Shown: positions 1-10,919 of the stretch, piece after piece
How the letters are laid out: every line of letters begins with the position of its first letter
Numbering within the stretch: the first letter of the stretch is position 1
From: Platanthera guangdongensis
Taxonomy: Eukaryota; Streptophyta; Magnoliopsida; Asparagales; Orchidaceae
DNA: 64,000 nucleotides
Reading direction: 5' to 3'
NCBI GenBank assembly: GCA_039583875.1
Contig: CM077147.1
Coordinates: 163,431,866 to 163,495,865 of the forward strand
Notes under the pieces: model-generated
Databases searched by the model: none
Told to the model about the DNA's origin: nothing
The model's input: the letters and a program-made list of their open reading frames with translations, nothing else
Translations under genes and position numbers: made by a program

Positions 1-956
1 TCTCTATTTGCTATTCGTTTGTTAATTATTGCTTGAAAAATATAAATAGTCGGGTTAAGTTTTAAAGAATTCATTATGCTTTATTAAAGATAGCGAACTC
101 GTTTTAGGCACTACTTCTAATTTTTCATTAATAGGAGAACGTGTATTATGTTAGGAAATAACGACTATAGAATTCAATTATACTTACTTTAGCTTTCTGA
201 AAAATTGGAACGTACAATTTATTAAGGTTGCTCTCAATCATTTTTAGGATTAAAAATCTAGTTTTCTTTTCTCCCCTTACTTATCATGACCTACTTGGCA
301 TGATAAAATTTTTATCCATAAAAGATCCTATATCAATGTAAATAAGATTTCGTTCCGTAAACATAGGCACCCAATAATTTAAAAAGATTATATGTTATGA
401 AGTAAGAGTATAAAATTCATTACTCCTACACATATACATTGGGTTAAATTTATTCTTATGAAGTTGAAAAACAAAAATCATATTAGAAAAATAAGATTTC
501 ATTTTCCTAATAATCCAAAAGAAAAAAATGGAGGTTCGAGAAAAAATTACCTCACCTCAAAATCAAAACCCACTTCATAAACCCACTACCCCTCAGCCAA
601 TTACACGGTTCTAGAATTAATTCAAAAATCTATTTAAGAGCATACTTAGTAAATTGTATTATTTCCAGTAACACTCCTATAAACTAGAGTTCATATAATT
701 CCAAACTATTTTTGTTCATCTAACCATTACAAATATTGTCTTCTATTTGATTACATCAGGAAGTCTTTTGACCAAAACATTTGCATTATTTAAATCATCT
801 ACATAATTTTAGGACTTAACTCTTACACCCCGTATATATATTTAGATCTCTCTTATAATTGATTAAGCGGTAGCTAAACTTAGAGTTTTTCCTATTCCTT
901 ATAAGTTCACCTCAAACTTTTGCCCTAGAATAGCAAAAGCTTAAGTATGGGGTATT
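1..956. other. AT-rich stretch without a gene; probable 3' internal end of a Tat/Ogre-like element
   Basis: No open frame of useful length and no recognisable motif is present over most of this stretch. Its last 30 bases (a short inverted repeat around AGCAAAAGC, then purine-rich AAGTATGGGG) resemble the 3' end and polypurine tract of plant Tat/Ogre-type Ty3-gypsy elements, which lie just before the 3' LTR. The assignment is inference from that short signature; the rest is unassigned. Confidence 0.35.
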
Positions 957-997
957 TGATAAGTTGTAAATATACCTACTTTTATGTACATTAAATA
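957..997 (+). repeat. First part of a Tat/Ogre-like LTR (T0), cut by G1
   Basis: The segment starts TGATAAG directly after the purine tract at 942-956, a common start of Tat/Ogre LTRs. It stops after 41 bases where element G1 begins. The same host sequence resumes at 19083, proven by the duplicated AAATA on both sides of G1. Confidence 0.4.
993..997. repeat. Left target-site duplication of G1 (AAATA)
   Basis: AAATA directly precedes the 5' LTR and is repeated at 19078-19082 directly after the 3' LTR. It marks one integration into the older T0 LTR. Confidence 0.9.
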
Positions 998-1036
998 TAT
1001 AACAGTCCAAATTTCTGAAACAGGAAATTTTTGGGT

Positions 1037-1646
1037 GACACGGCCTGGGACACGGGCGTGTCCCAGGGCGTGTGAGCGGACACGGCCTGCGACACGGGCG
1101 TATCACAGGGCGTGTCGAGGTTGTGTCGACGATCGGCCTTGGTGTCGATGATTTTTCGCTCGACGATGTGTCGAGAGGGGCACACGGCCCAGGATACGGG
1201 CATGTCCAAGGCCGTGTCGTGTGCTCGACGACTTTTACTCGACGATCGTCGAGTGTCGAGACATGAGTGTCGAGACGTGGGTGTCGAGTGTCGAGAAGTT
1301 TCCCACGGCCTGTGACACGGGCGTGTCGGCCTGTGACACGGGCGTGTCACAGGGCGTGTCAAGTCGGGTCGACGAACTCAGCCCGACGAAGCATTTCGAC
1401 AGGGCGTGTCTTTGTGCCGTGTCTGGGCACACGTCCTGGGACACGGGCGTGTCTCAGGACGTGTGAAGTCTCGGGATGTTTTGGGATTTTGTTTTCGCCC
1501 AGGCACACGGCCCCAGACACGGGCGTGTCTGAAGGCATGTTGGTGACACGACCCATGACACGGGCGTGTTCCATGGGCGTGTCACTGGTTTGGATAGGTC
1601 GGTTGACCACCGCTTGAGGAACATGGCCTGGGACACGGCCGTGTCA
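1037..1646. repeat. Dyad array in G1 5' LTR: GACACGGGCGTGTC units and TCGACGA/TCGTCGA units
   Basis: About eight copies of a GACACGGGCGTGTC-type dyad alternate with clusters of TCGA words. One is an exact 18-bp palindrome, ACTCGACGATCGTCGAGT, at 1237-1254. The array is CpG-rich and lies at the start of the LTR in the presumed U3. The same array is at 8458-9069 in the 3' LTR, and related arrays occur in the LTRs of unrelated families elsewhere in this window. Confidence 0.9.
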
Positions 1647-3302
1647 GGTCAAAATCAGTGTTTTTGGCAAAATCGTGGCCGTCCATTCCTTCAGTCTGGA
1701 TCCAAGGGCTGAAGCTTCTTTCCTCTTTTTCCTAAAGGTCGAAACTGAGAACTTATGCTCATTTGTTTCTTAGCCTTTATCTTTCTTCAAAAGAGAGAAA
1801 GAGAGAGAGAAAGGAGGAGGAAGAAGGGGAAGGGCTACTACTGGTGGTGCTGCGGTTTACCGACAAGAGTTTTGAAGCCGGCGTTGCGGAGGAAACGCTC
1901 TTGCGAGTCTTTCAAGCAAGCTTTGAGGTCATGGAACCGAAGCGGTCGTCAAGGGTAATGACTTTTCTTCCTAGCCATGTGAAGGCTTCTTTTTGGCATA
2001 TCTTGTGATTTCCCACACCAAGAGGTGGCTGATTTTGGGAATCTTTGGGTGGATGCTTGAAATCCCCTTTGTTAGCATATAGATCCGGAAATGGAGTACG
2101 GAATAGGCATGTTGTGTGAAGCCTATCTGGACAGGTTGGTATGGATTGGTGATGTTGCATACGAAACGGAGAAGACTCCGTGATAAACGTGTCGTGTAAG
2201 ATATTACCGGGTTATGCCTGCGAAAAGGAGTAGCAGGAAGTACTGGAGTGGTAGCCCAGGAAAAATAGCCATGTGATGTTTTTGGGTCCAAACTGTGAAT
2301 GAGGCACAGGAAGTACTGGTGTGACCAGGAAAGTCCCTTTGTGATGCGTGATGTCGTAGGGTGTCCACCTGTGAAGCGAGTAACAGGAAGTACTGGCATG
2401 ATAGCCAGGAAAGACCCCTGACATTTGTGCATGTGCGGTGTCCACCTGTGGAGAGAGTCATAGGAAGTACTGGGAGGCCCAGGAAAGACCCGCTGTTTTG
2501 CTAAGGAAATGGGTATCGAGAAATACCCATGCTTGAATGCCAAGAACAGGATTGGTGAGACCGACCCGCGCCTTTGATATAGCCATGAGTACGCTGTACT
2601 CGGAGAAGGCAAGGCGATTTGAGCAACGGGGGGTGGAGGATCCGACCTGCGCTATGTCCGTCCGACGTGAGACCAAAATGTGCGGTCTGTTGGAGCTCAT
2701 AGCAAGAGTCTTCGGCCTGCGCGCCATGACACAATGGGGGGCTACGGGCCATCCCGGTGTAGGAAGACTAACTCCAGCTGAACGCCATGGAGTAAATGCT
2801 CAAGAGATTTACCGTTGGGTTGTGACCCTAATACGGTGGTGGGCAAAAGCTTTGCCAGAACACCAAGAATGTGCCCTCAGTGCACGGACCGTTGGGCCGG
2901 GTGGCGAACGGTTGTGATGTCTTGTGTGCGTGAAAGCACATTGTGATGATATATTGCCATACTTGTGATCTGATATGCCTGCAGGGAAGAATACCGCTGC
3001 CCCGAGAGAAGGGGTAGGGTCGTTATAATTTGGTCAGCTGAACGCTGACCGTTGCTTTTGTTTGCCACCGTTGGGTGGATTGCCCTGTACAGGTGCTGGA
3101 GAGCTGAGAGGGACGCATAGAGGTTGATGTTCCTGCTGTTGTTGCTGCTACTGTTGTTAGCCCTCGAAAGCTATTTGGAAATGTTGTGTGTTTTCTTTAA
3201 TTGTGGCCGGCCTGCGCGCCAATCTGTTTAGGCCACTGTTTGAAAGCCATGTAAGGCCATAAGGCCAACTCTTTTCACTTGTTGTAAGATATTCCTATAT
3301 CG

Positions 3303-3309
3303 TATAAAA
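3303..3309 (+). promoter_or_regulatory. Candidate TATA box in G1 5' LTR
   Basis: TATAAAA lies about 195 bp before the LTR end. The related G2 LTR has TATATAA at the equivalent place (about 32924). The position would leave a short R-U5 and a very long U3; a different, TATA-less start near the GA-rich tract at 1790-1830 is also possible. Confidence 0.35.
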
Positions 3310-3502
3310 TGTGGAGTTTTATGTTTGGACATTCATGAGGAGTTCCAGTTGTAGTCTAGGCTTCCGCTAGAATGATTTGTGATAGGTGCGATGCGCTACT
3401 CTGATATCATCTTGTACCTTCACTGCCTGTTTTATGCTATATACTGTGGGGCCTCGGCCGGACCTTCTAGAATATACCATATGAATGGATGGGGTTGTTA
3501 CA

Positions 3503-3721
3503 TTTTTGGTATCGGTCATCTTGGTTTTTCCCTCTCGAAGTCGTGTCCGACTTCTTTTGTGGGGTGGCGAGCACGTGTTTGTGCAAACCAAAGTCTACGA
3601 ATGAACTCCTGAATGTCCATGATAGGAATGCATATTTGTGTGTTTGAGGAACCTGCGTGTTCTTATTTTGTGTTGTTTGCTTGGGTTCAACCGCTAATAT
3701 GTGTGTCTTATCAACCTTTAG
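3503..3721 (+). other. 5' leader of G1, no gene
   Basis: Untranslated leader between LTR and gag. It ends in a pyrimidine-rich stretch and TTTAG directly before the first gag codon, which resembles a 3' splice site. No ATG opens gag here. Confidence 0.6.
3507..3519 (+). other. Primer binding site of G1
   Basis: TGGTATCGG lies 4 bases after the LTR end, in the place of the usual initiator-Met tRNA complement TGGTATCAGAG. The first seven bases match and then it diverges, so the site is degenerate. Confidence 0.65.
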
Positions 3722-4843
3722 GTGACACGAAGTGGAGCGGGGCCGTCTGACCCTCAGCGTTCTGATGAAAGTACGGCACCAGCCGCGGTGCCTACACCTC
3801 CACCGTCTGCGGAACATGTGCGTTTAGTTGCGGAGGCCTTATTTACTATGATCCAAGGCCAGCCAATTAGGCAGGAACAAGTGGCTGTGAGGCCAGAACA
3901 GGTGACGACAAGGCTTGAACCTGTCGTGGATGTGGCTCCTCGAGCGGCTGAGAAGCAACTAACGCGGTTTATGAGTTTCCATCCGCCTACGTTCTCGGGA
4001 GCGGGAACTCCGACGCAGGCTGAGGATTGGCTCTCACGCGTCAAGCGAGTGATGACGGCGATTGGAATGGCGGAGCATCAGAAAGTTACGTTAGTTACCT
4101 TCTTGCTTGAAGGAGAAGCTCGATTGTGGTGGGATGAGATGGAGTTGCATCACTTGGTGGGTCGTCCGTTAACCCAAGTATCGATGGAAGAATTCTCCCG
4201 GCTCTTCCTAGCGAAGCATCTTCCTGCGGCTCAACGGATAGCCATGGAAAATGAATTCCAAAGTTTAACACAAGGTGATGGCAGTGTTGACGCATACCTG
4301 CATGAATTTACTCGCTTGGGGCGGTATGCGGGTTCTATATTTGCTGATGAGCAGAGGAAGACCAACAGGTTCTATGAAGGACTGAGGGACGAGCTGAGGT
4401 TCCTTGTGTCAAGTTCTGTGAACCAAGGTTTCCAAGCGTTGGTTGATACTGCGAGCTCGCTGGAGAAGGATATGAAGAAGGTGCAATGGAAGAGAGCTTT
4501 GGCTGTGACGCAACCGGAGTGGAAGGCGCCCCGATCGGGAAAACCATTTTATAAGAAGAGATGGGGCAAGAAGTCCAAGCCCAGTGGACAAGCTCCTTCA
4601 TCAGTTGCAACAGGAACAACATCGGGGGCTACCTCCAAGCCCGATACTCGTATCTGCTTTAATTGTGGCCGAATGGGTCATATTGCGCGAGATTGTCGGA
4701 TGCCGCCAAAGAGTAAAAATAAGGCGGGAGCATCTTATGCGGAAAAAGGAAAGGCGGTGGGGATTCCTCTGCCTCGCAAGCGCAACCCCGGGTCTACAAT
4801 CTTGGCCTGCAGGATGCCATCAAGCAGAGTGACGTGGTCATAG
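3722..4843 (+). pseudogene. gag: gag of G1 (capsid and nucleocapsid)
   Basis: Gag forms the virus-like particle in which reverse transcription takes place. The open frame runs 373 codons. Residues about 80-260 carry the retrotransposon gag domain, with the WWDE-type core common to plant chromoviruses. A CCHC zinc knuckle (C-X2-C-X4-H-X4-C) is intact at residues 312-325. The frame opens with GTG right after a TAG and has no ATG; the related G2 has the same arrangement, so the true start may lie in a spliced leader exon or have been lost in an ancestor. By alignment with G2, a one-base frameshift near 4755-4775 puts the last 25 codons out of frame; the original reading ends at the intron-like boundary 4843/4844. 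Confidence 0.85.
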
Positions 4844-4934
4844 CTATGAGTTTAGTTTTGCAAATGTTCTTGTTTGTATGCTTTACTTAGTACATATATG
4901 TTTGCGGTTTGTGTGTGTGACATGTTTGTCATAG
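4844..4934 (+). other. Putative gag-pro intron of G1 (donor mutated)
   Basis: This 91-bp T-rich segment separates the end of gag from the start of protease. It is homologous in position to GT...AG segments in G2 and G3. The acceptor TCATAG is intact, but the donor reads CT instead of GT. Removing it joins gag (original frame) to protease in phase 1. Read through, it holds several stops. The evidence is comparative; no transcript is available. Confidence 0.6.
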
Positions 4935-7405
4935 TCTTTGTGATGATTCGGGACACGCTGGCGCGAGCACTGTTTGATACGGGTGCATCGCATTCTTTTC
5001 TGTCTAGTGAGTTTATAACGCGGCTTGGGATACCCAGTCGTGTAAAGACAGATAACGTCAAAGTGGTGTTGCCGAATGGATTTTAGATGCTTGCGGATCA
5101 AGCTTGAGATGTGGCGGTTCAACTAGGAAGTCGGGAGTTCAGTTTGACTGCATTTGTTTTGCCAATATCGGAATTCGATGTGATTTTTGGGATGGATTGG
5201 CTTGCGGAGCAGCATGCTATGATTGATTGCCAGTCCAAAGAAATCACGTTGGGCCAAAATACCGAACAGGAGACAAAGTTCGCGGGTATGCGAGGAGTAG
5301 GCGGGACGTTGATGTCTGCACTCCAGGTCGTCAAGGCTGTTCGGAAGGGTGCGGAGTGTTACTTTGCACTAATTCAGGCTGTTGAGCCTAAGGCCAGTGT
5401 GTGTGAGGTTCCGATTGTGGCGGAATTTACAGATGTGTTTCCCACGGATCTCCCTGGGCTACCACCCCAGCGGGAGATTGACTTCACGATCGAGTTGGTG
5501 CCAGGTGCAAAACCTGTGCCTCGCTCGCCATATCGCGTTGCGCCAAAAGAGATGGCTGAGTTGAAGGTTCAACTACAAGAAATGTTGGAGCAAGGTTATA
5601 TCCGCCCAAGTATGTCACCTTGGAGCGCGCCTGTGCTTTTTGTAAAAAAGAAAGATGGTGGGTTGCGGTTGTGTATCGATTACCGTGAAATGAATAAGCT
5701 GACCGAGAAGAATAAGTATTCGATACCCCGGATTGATGAGTTATTCGATCAGCTGGTGGACTCAACCGTCTATTCGAAGTTGGACCTGAAGTCTGGTTAT
5801 TACCAGTTACGAATTCGGGAAGGTGATATTCCCAAAACTGCATTTGGAACGCGTTATGGGCACTATGAGTTCACAGTCATGCCATTTGGATTGTGCAATG
5901 CGCCCTCGGTGTTTATGGATCTGATGCACCGTATTTTTCGCGAGTACCTGGATCTGTTTGTGATAGTATTCATTGATGACATCCTGGTGTACACGAAGTC
6001 CAAAGCCGAGCATGAGATTCACTTGCAGTTGGTGTTGAACACGTTGAGGCAAAATCAGCTATATGCCAAGTTCTCGAAGTGCGAGTTTTGGCTATCGTCA
6101 GTGGCATTTTTGGGCCATGTGGTGAGTGGAGCGGGCATTGCAGTGGATCCAGCGAATATAAGGGCCATACAGGAGTGGCCAATATTGTCTTCTGTGGCCG
6201 AGGTGAGGAGTTTTCTTGGACTTGCGGGCTACTATAGAAGATTTGTGGAAAACTTCTCGCGGATCGCTTTGCCGCTAACCACACTGACGCGAAAAGATCA
6301 GAAGTTCGTTTGGATGCCAGATTGCGCACGAGCTTTTGAAGAGCTGAAAAGTCGGTTGACCACGGCGCCGGTGTTATCTTCGCCATGTGGAACCGATGGA
6401 TTTGTGATTTATAGTGATGCCTTAGGGAGCGGCTTAGGCTGCGTTCTTCTGCAGAATGGAAAGGTTATTGCTTATGGCTCACGCCAGCTGAAGGTGCACG
6501 AGCGAAACTATCCCGTCCATGATTTGGAACTAGCGGCGGTGATATTTGCACTCAAGTTGTGGCGACACTACCTTTATGGAGTGAAGGTGGAGATCTATAC
6601 AGATCACAAGAGCCTAAAGTATCTTTTGGAGCAGAAAGACTTGAACATGCGACAACGAATGTGGTTGGAGTTCCTTGGGGACTACACTTTCGAGATTCAC
6701 TATACGCCCGAGAAGGGGAATGTTGTCGTGGATGCCTTGAGTCGGCGGGTTCCGTCTAGAGCGAATTGGTTACAAAGTCATGATGAACGTCTTATCCAGG
6801 AGTTGGAAGCATTAGAGATCTATTGTGTTGACAAGAATTCCACTACCACTGCATGTTTGAACTGGACTGAGGTGCAATGTGACCTTGCAGACTGCGTTCG
6901 ACGGGCAACGGAGTTGGATGAAGATCTCTTACGCTATGTGAATGAAGGGCTAGAGGGCAAATTCACCTGGATTGACGGTCTTTTGCGAAAAGAGGGCCGT
7001 TTGTGCGTCCCAAATGTGGGGAAATTAAGGGAAGAACTGATGTATGAAGCGCATTATACAAAGTATTCCATTCACCCCGGGAGCACAAAGATGTTCAACG
7101 ATATGAAGAAGCTTTTCTGGTGGCCAGGGCTCAAGAAAGATATTGCCCTTTATGTCTCCAAATGCCAAACATGTGCGATGGTGAAGGCGGAATGCCAAAA
7201 GCCGGGCGGTTATTTGAAATCACTGCCGATCCCAGAGTGGAAATTTGATGATATTTCCATGGATTTTGAGCACGGGTTGCCAAGATCGCAGCGAGGAAAT
7301 GATTCCATTTGGGTGATTGTGGACCGGCTAACTAAAGTGGCACATTTTCTCCCGAACAGGCGGGATGATTCAGTTGAAAGTTTGGCAAAGTTATATGTTG
7401 ACTAG
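4935..7405 (+). pseudogene. pol: pol of G1: protease, reverse transcriptase, RNase H, N-terminal integrase
   Basis: The encoded enzymes are an aspartic protease that matures the polyprotein, a reverse transcriptase with RNase H that makes the cDNA, and an integrase that inserts it. Visible in order: protease active site DTGAS (near 4978); the DVIFGMDWL motif that closes the protease region; RT with FVKKKDG, then the catalytic FIDD at 5969-5980 intact; RNase H from about 6400; an HHCC zinc finger of integrase around 7050-7175; and the first integrase Asp near 7260. Stops interrupt the frame: TAG 5084-5086 and TGA 5105-5107 after the protease core, and TAG 7403-7405 inside the integrase core. 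From 5111 on, 764 codons are open. The rest of integrase continues in the same frame at 7406. Confidence 0.9.
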
Positions 7406-7408
7406 ATT

Positions 7409-8299
7409 GTGCGGCTTCACGGTGTTTCTCGGAGCATCGTAAGTGATCGAGATGGGCGCTTTACGTCAAATGATTGGAGGCTAGTGCACCGACTGTTGGG
7501 CACGAAATTGACTTTCAGTACGGCCTTTCATCCCCAAACGGATGGCCAAACTGAACGTACCAACAGAACAATGGAGGACATGCTCCGAATGTGCGCCCTT
7601 GACTTCGGAAAGAGATGGGAAGATCATCTCTATATGGTAGAGTTTGCATATAATAACAGCTACCAGGCAAGCATTGGGATGACACCATATGAAGCTCTCT
7701 ATGGAAGGAAGTGTCGTACTCCCTTAGCTTGGGTAGAAGTGGGCGAATCTCGGATTTTTAAACCAAATGAGGTTGATGAAGCAAACTCAACCATCCGGAC
7801 TATTCGAGAGAGATTGCTTATTGCTCAAGATCGACAAGCGAAGTACTACAACGCCAAGCACCAGAACGTGGAATTTGCGGTTGGCGATTGGGTCTACTTG
7901 AAGATCAAGCCTTTCAAAGGTGTCTCCAGGATTCGACGATTGAAAAAGTTGAGTCCAAGATATTTGGGTCGTTTTGAAGTGGTTGAGCGAGTTGGCGAAG
8001 CGGCTTATCGGCTAGTGCTGTCGGCAGACTTGGGTGGATTACATGATGTATTTCACATCTCGGTCCTTCGGAAGGCCGTGAAAGATCCAGCTCAAGTGCT
8101 CGCGGATGATCGTGTGCCGATGGAATATGGGCTAACAACGAAATTTAGACCCATTCAGATCGAAGATTGAGCCGAGAAATAGTTGAGGAACAAGACGGTC
8201 TCCATGGTGAAAGTCCGGTGGGACAACTGCGGTTGTGAAGAACTGACATGGGAGCGAGAGCAAACCATGCGAGAAGAGTTCCCTGAGCTGTTTTTGTAA
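7409..8299 (+). pseudogene. pol: pol of G1: integrase C-terminus with chromodomain-like tail
   Basis: This continues the pol frame after the TAG at 7403. The second catalytic Asp (SDRDG, about 7445) and the Glu (QTERTNR, about 7550) of the D,D-E triad are present. The conserved LSPRYLG/F segment and a short chromodomain-like tail (VKVRWDN ... EELTWERE) follow; in chromoviruses this tail is thought to guide integration to particular chromatin. In-frame stops at 8168-8170 and 8180-8182 separate the tail from the core. The frame ends at TAA 8297-8299. Confidence 0.85.
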
Positions 8300-8405
8300 T
8301 CTCTAGAGAGGATGTTGTAACATAAACTTTTGCATATTGTAACATTTTTCTTGCTGGTTACTGTTGCCTTTCCTGTGTCTGCATTTCGAGGACGAAATTT
8401 CTTGT

Positions 8406-8418
8406 AGAAGGGGAGGAT
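8406..8418 (+). other. Polypurine tract of G1
   Basis: AGAAGGGGAGGAT directly precedes the 3' LTR; it is the primer site for plus-strand DNA synthesis. Confidence 0.85.
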
Positions 8419-8457
8419 TGTAACAGTCCAAATTTCTGAAACAGGAAATTTTTGGGT

Positions 8458-9069
8458 GACACTGCCAGGGACACGGGCGTGTCCCAGGGCATGTGAGCGG
8501 ACACAGCCTGCGACACGGGCGTGTCGCAGGGCGTGTCGAGATTGTGTCGACGATCGGCCTTGGTGTCGACGATTTTTCGCTCGATGATGTGTCGAGAGGG
8601 CACGGCCCAGGACACGGGCGTGTCCAAGGCCGTGTCGTGTGCTCGACGACTTTTACTCGACGATCGTCGAGTGTCGAGACATCAGTGTCGAGACATCAGT
8701 GTCGAGACGTGGGTGTCGAGTGTCGAGAAGTTGCCCACGGCCTGTGACACGGGCGTGTCACAGGGCGTGTCAAGTCGGGTCGACGAACTCAACCCGACGA
8801 AGCATTTCGACAGGGCGTGTCTTTGTGCCGTGTCTGGGCACACGACCTGGGACACGGGTGTGTCACAGGCCGTGTGAAGTCTCGGGATGTTTTGGGATTT
8901 TTTTTTCACCCAGGCACACGGCCCCAGACACGGGCGTGTCTGAAGGCGTGTTGGTGACACGGCCCATGACACGGGCGTGTTCCATGGGCGTGTCACTGGT
9001 TTGGATAGGTCGGTTGACCACCGCTTGAGGCACACGGCCTGGGACATGGCCGTGTCACAGGCCGTGTCA
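8458..9069. repeat. Dyad array in G1 3' LTR
   Basis: Second copy of the array at 1037-1646, with the same GACACGGGCGTGTC and TCGACGA/TCGTCGA words. It differs by a few gained or lost units (for example an extra GTGTCGAGACATCA unit near 8685). This suggests the array changes by unit gain and loss as well as by point mutation. Confidence 0.9.
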
Positions 9070-9781
9070 GGTCAAAATCAGTATTTTTGGCAAAATCGTG
9101 GTCGTCCATTCCTTCATCCTGGATCCAAGGGCTGAAGCTTCTTTCCTCTTTTTCCTAAAGGCCGAAACTGAGAACTTATGCTCATTTGTTTCTTAGCCTT
9201 TATCTTTCTTCAAAAGAGAGAAAGAGAGAGAGAAAGGAGGTGGAAGAAGGGGAAGGGCTGCTGCTGGTGGTGCTGCGGTTTACCAACAAGAGTTCCGAAG
9301 CCGGCGTTGCGGAGGAAATGCTCTTGTGAGTCTTTCAAGCAAGCTTTGAGGTCATGGCACCGAAGCGGTCGTCAAGGGTAATGACTTTTCTTCCTAGCCA
9401 TGTGAAGGCTTCTTTTTGGCATATCTTGTGATTTCCCCCACCAAGAGGTGGCTGATTTTGGGAATATTTGGGTGGATGCTTGAAATCCCCTTTGTTAGCA
9501 TATAGATCCGGAAATGGAGTACGAAATAGGCATGCTGTGTGAAGCCCATCTGGACAGGTTGGTCTGGATTGGTGATGTTGCATACGAATCGGAGAAGACT
9601 CCGTGATAAACGTGTCGTGTAAGACGTTACCGGGTTATGCCTGCGAAAAGGAGTAGCAGGAAGTACTGGAGTGGTAGCCCAGGAAAAATAGCCATGTGAT
9701 ATTTTTGGGTCCAACCTCTGAATGAGGCACAAGAAGTACTGGTGTGACCAGGAAAGGCCATTTATGATGCTTGATGTCGTA

Positions 9782-9786
9782 GGGTG
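9782..9786. repeat. Target-site duplication of C1 (GGGTG), left copy
   Basis: GGGTG at 9782-9786 is repeated at 17933-17937 on the other side of C1. The uninterrupted sequence in the G1 5' LTR (about 2358-2375) has it once, which confirms the insertion site. Confidence 0.95.
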
Positions 9787-10299
9787 TGTTGGGATTTCTC
9801 TATGAGGATGGCACAACGCTTGTGCACGCAGCGGAAGAATACATCAAGAAAACCCAAAAGAGATGGGATCGGGCCATGATAGTTGAATCAAGAAGTTAAC
9901 ATATAACTAGGAAAAAATTACCTCGGTGGCGTTGAGTCACAACTCAACGGAGATGCTCCAAGCTTTGTCTTCTTGATAATGGCGAGTTCTACGTGAAATA
10001 ATATTCACGTCTCTGCATAAATCCACACGAGCAGGAGAACGCTGATCTTTCCGTCGCACGGAAAATCGGGAAGGAGAAAGACCGCACCTTGCTATTCCAC
10101 GGACTACTAGGTCTGCGCCAAGAAAAGCAACACCAGCGACGATCGCCGGAGAGGAGGTGGTCGACAGAGCGAGCACGGCGGGGGAACCCTTCCGTCGACG
10201 GGATTCTGGATCGGCAGAACGAAGGGCGGAACGGCTTCCGTCGATTTCGGTCGGCTGCCAAAAGCTTAAAGCATAAATTCCGAAAACCCTAAGTGTCCC

Positions 10300-10306
10300 T
10301 TTTATA
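10300..10306 (-). promoter_or_regulatory. TATA box in C1 3' LTR
   Basis: TATAAAA on the minus strand, in the context GGTATAAAAGGG, about 70 bp downstream (in element sense) of the dyad array. The same box is at 17325-17331 in the 5' LTR. Confidence 0.75.
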
Positions 10307-10374
10307 CCGAAGGCATAAATAGACTTAGGAATTTCTCTATCCGCAGACCACCCAGAAATAGGGTTCCAGAATTG

Positions 10375-10682
10375 GCGAGTATCAGTCGGCGAGAATCGAC
10401 GACAATCGGCGAGAATCGGCGAGCAGATTCGGCGAGAATCAGTCGGCGAGTAACACCTAGGATCGGCGAGAATCAGAGTACAATACTCGACGATTCTCGC
10501 CGAACGCGGGGTGGACTATACTCGTCGACCGTCGACCTGCGGTCGACGATTCTCGTCGATCGTCGAGAATCAGAGTAACGATTCTCGTCGATCGGCGAGA
10601 ATCAGAGAACCATTCTCGACGATTCTCGTCGATCGGCGAGAATCAGAGAACCATTCTCGACGATCCTCGTCGACCCTCGGTC
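10375..10682. repeat. TCGA/TCGGCGAGAATC dyad array in C1 3' LTR
   Basis: Repeated TCGGCGAGAATC words give way to dyads of the type GATTCTCG ... CGAGAATC with TCGATCG in the loop (for example 10548-10571), plus TCGACGATTCTCG units. The array lies just upstream of the TATA box in element sense, in U3. Confidence 0.9.
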
Positions 10683-10907
10683 GACTATTCTTACCAGTCC
10701 TTCAAGGCAACATTTGCCCAACCCGATGATCCTTTAAGGCAACACCTTGCCCATAACCCCATTCAGGTCGGTGATTGGTAACCTTTACCAACACAGTCAA
10801 TTATCCAACTTCTCCACATCTCTTATGTGCGACCCTGCAGGATCATATCGCGTTGGCAGTGAGATTACATGTTTGACCACTTCCAGATCACCATGGTAAC
10901 TCCAACA

Positions 10908-10919
10908 GACTCCCACTTG
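10908..10919 (-). other. Polypurine tract of C1
   Basis: On the minus strand CAAGTGGGAGTC lies directly before the 3' LTR. Confidence 0.75.

Larger units (their letters stand above)
998..3502 (+). repeat. 5' LTR of G1 (2,505 bp)
   Basis: The LTR starts TATAACAGTCC (TGTAACAGTCC in the 3' copy, so the terminal TG has mutated to TA) and ends GTTGTTACA. The matching 3' LTR at 8419-9786 plus 17933-19077 is about 2,508 bp once C1 is removed. The first 650 bp are a GC-rich dyad array. The part from about 1929 onward is homologous to the LTR of G2, while the upstream part is not. Open frames here (for example the minus-strand 213-codon frame and the 126-codon frame at 2537) occur in both LTRs and match no protein family I know. 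Confidence 0.95.
8419..9786 (+). repeat. 3' LTR of G1, first part
   Basis: Starts TGTAACAGTCC and follows the 5' LTR closely until 9786, where C1 begins. The last five bases (GGGTG, 9782-9786) are the target duplicated by C1. The LTR resumes at 17933. Confidence 0.95.
9787..10907 (-). repeat. C1 LTR, 3' copy (left on + strand)
   Basis: Begins TGTTGGGATTTC and ends GGTAACTCCAACA. Same length as the copy at 16812-17932 and nearly identical to it. Confidence 0.95.

Noticed and set aside
1971..2612. 213-codon minus-strand frame in the G1 LTR
   Set aside because: It lies wholly in LTR and is shorter in the 3' copy; no domain seen.
2537..2917. 126-codon frame in the G1 5' LTR, also open at 18111-18491 in the 3' LTR
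   Set aside because: Both copies are LTR and nearly identical because LTRs are copied together, so openness in two places is not independent evidence. No family resemblance.
8639..9047. Open frames of 116-129 codons over the CACGGGCGTG array of the G1 LTRs
   Set aside because: By-product of a GC-rich repeat low in stops; present on both strands.
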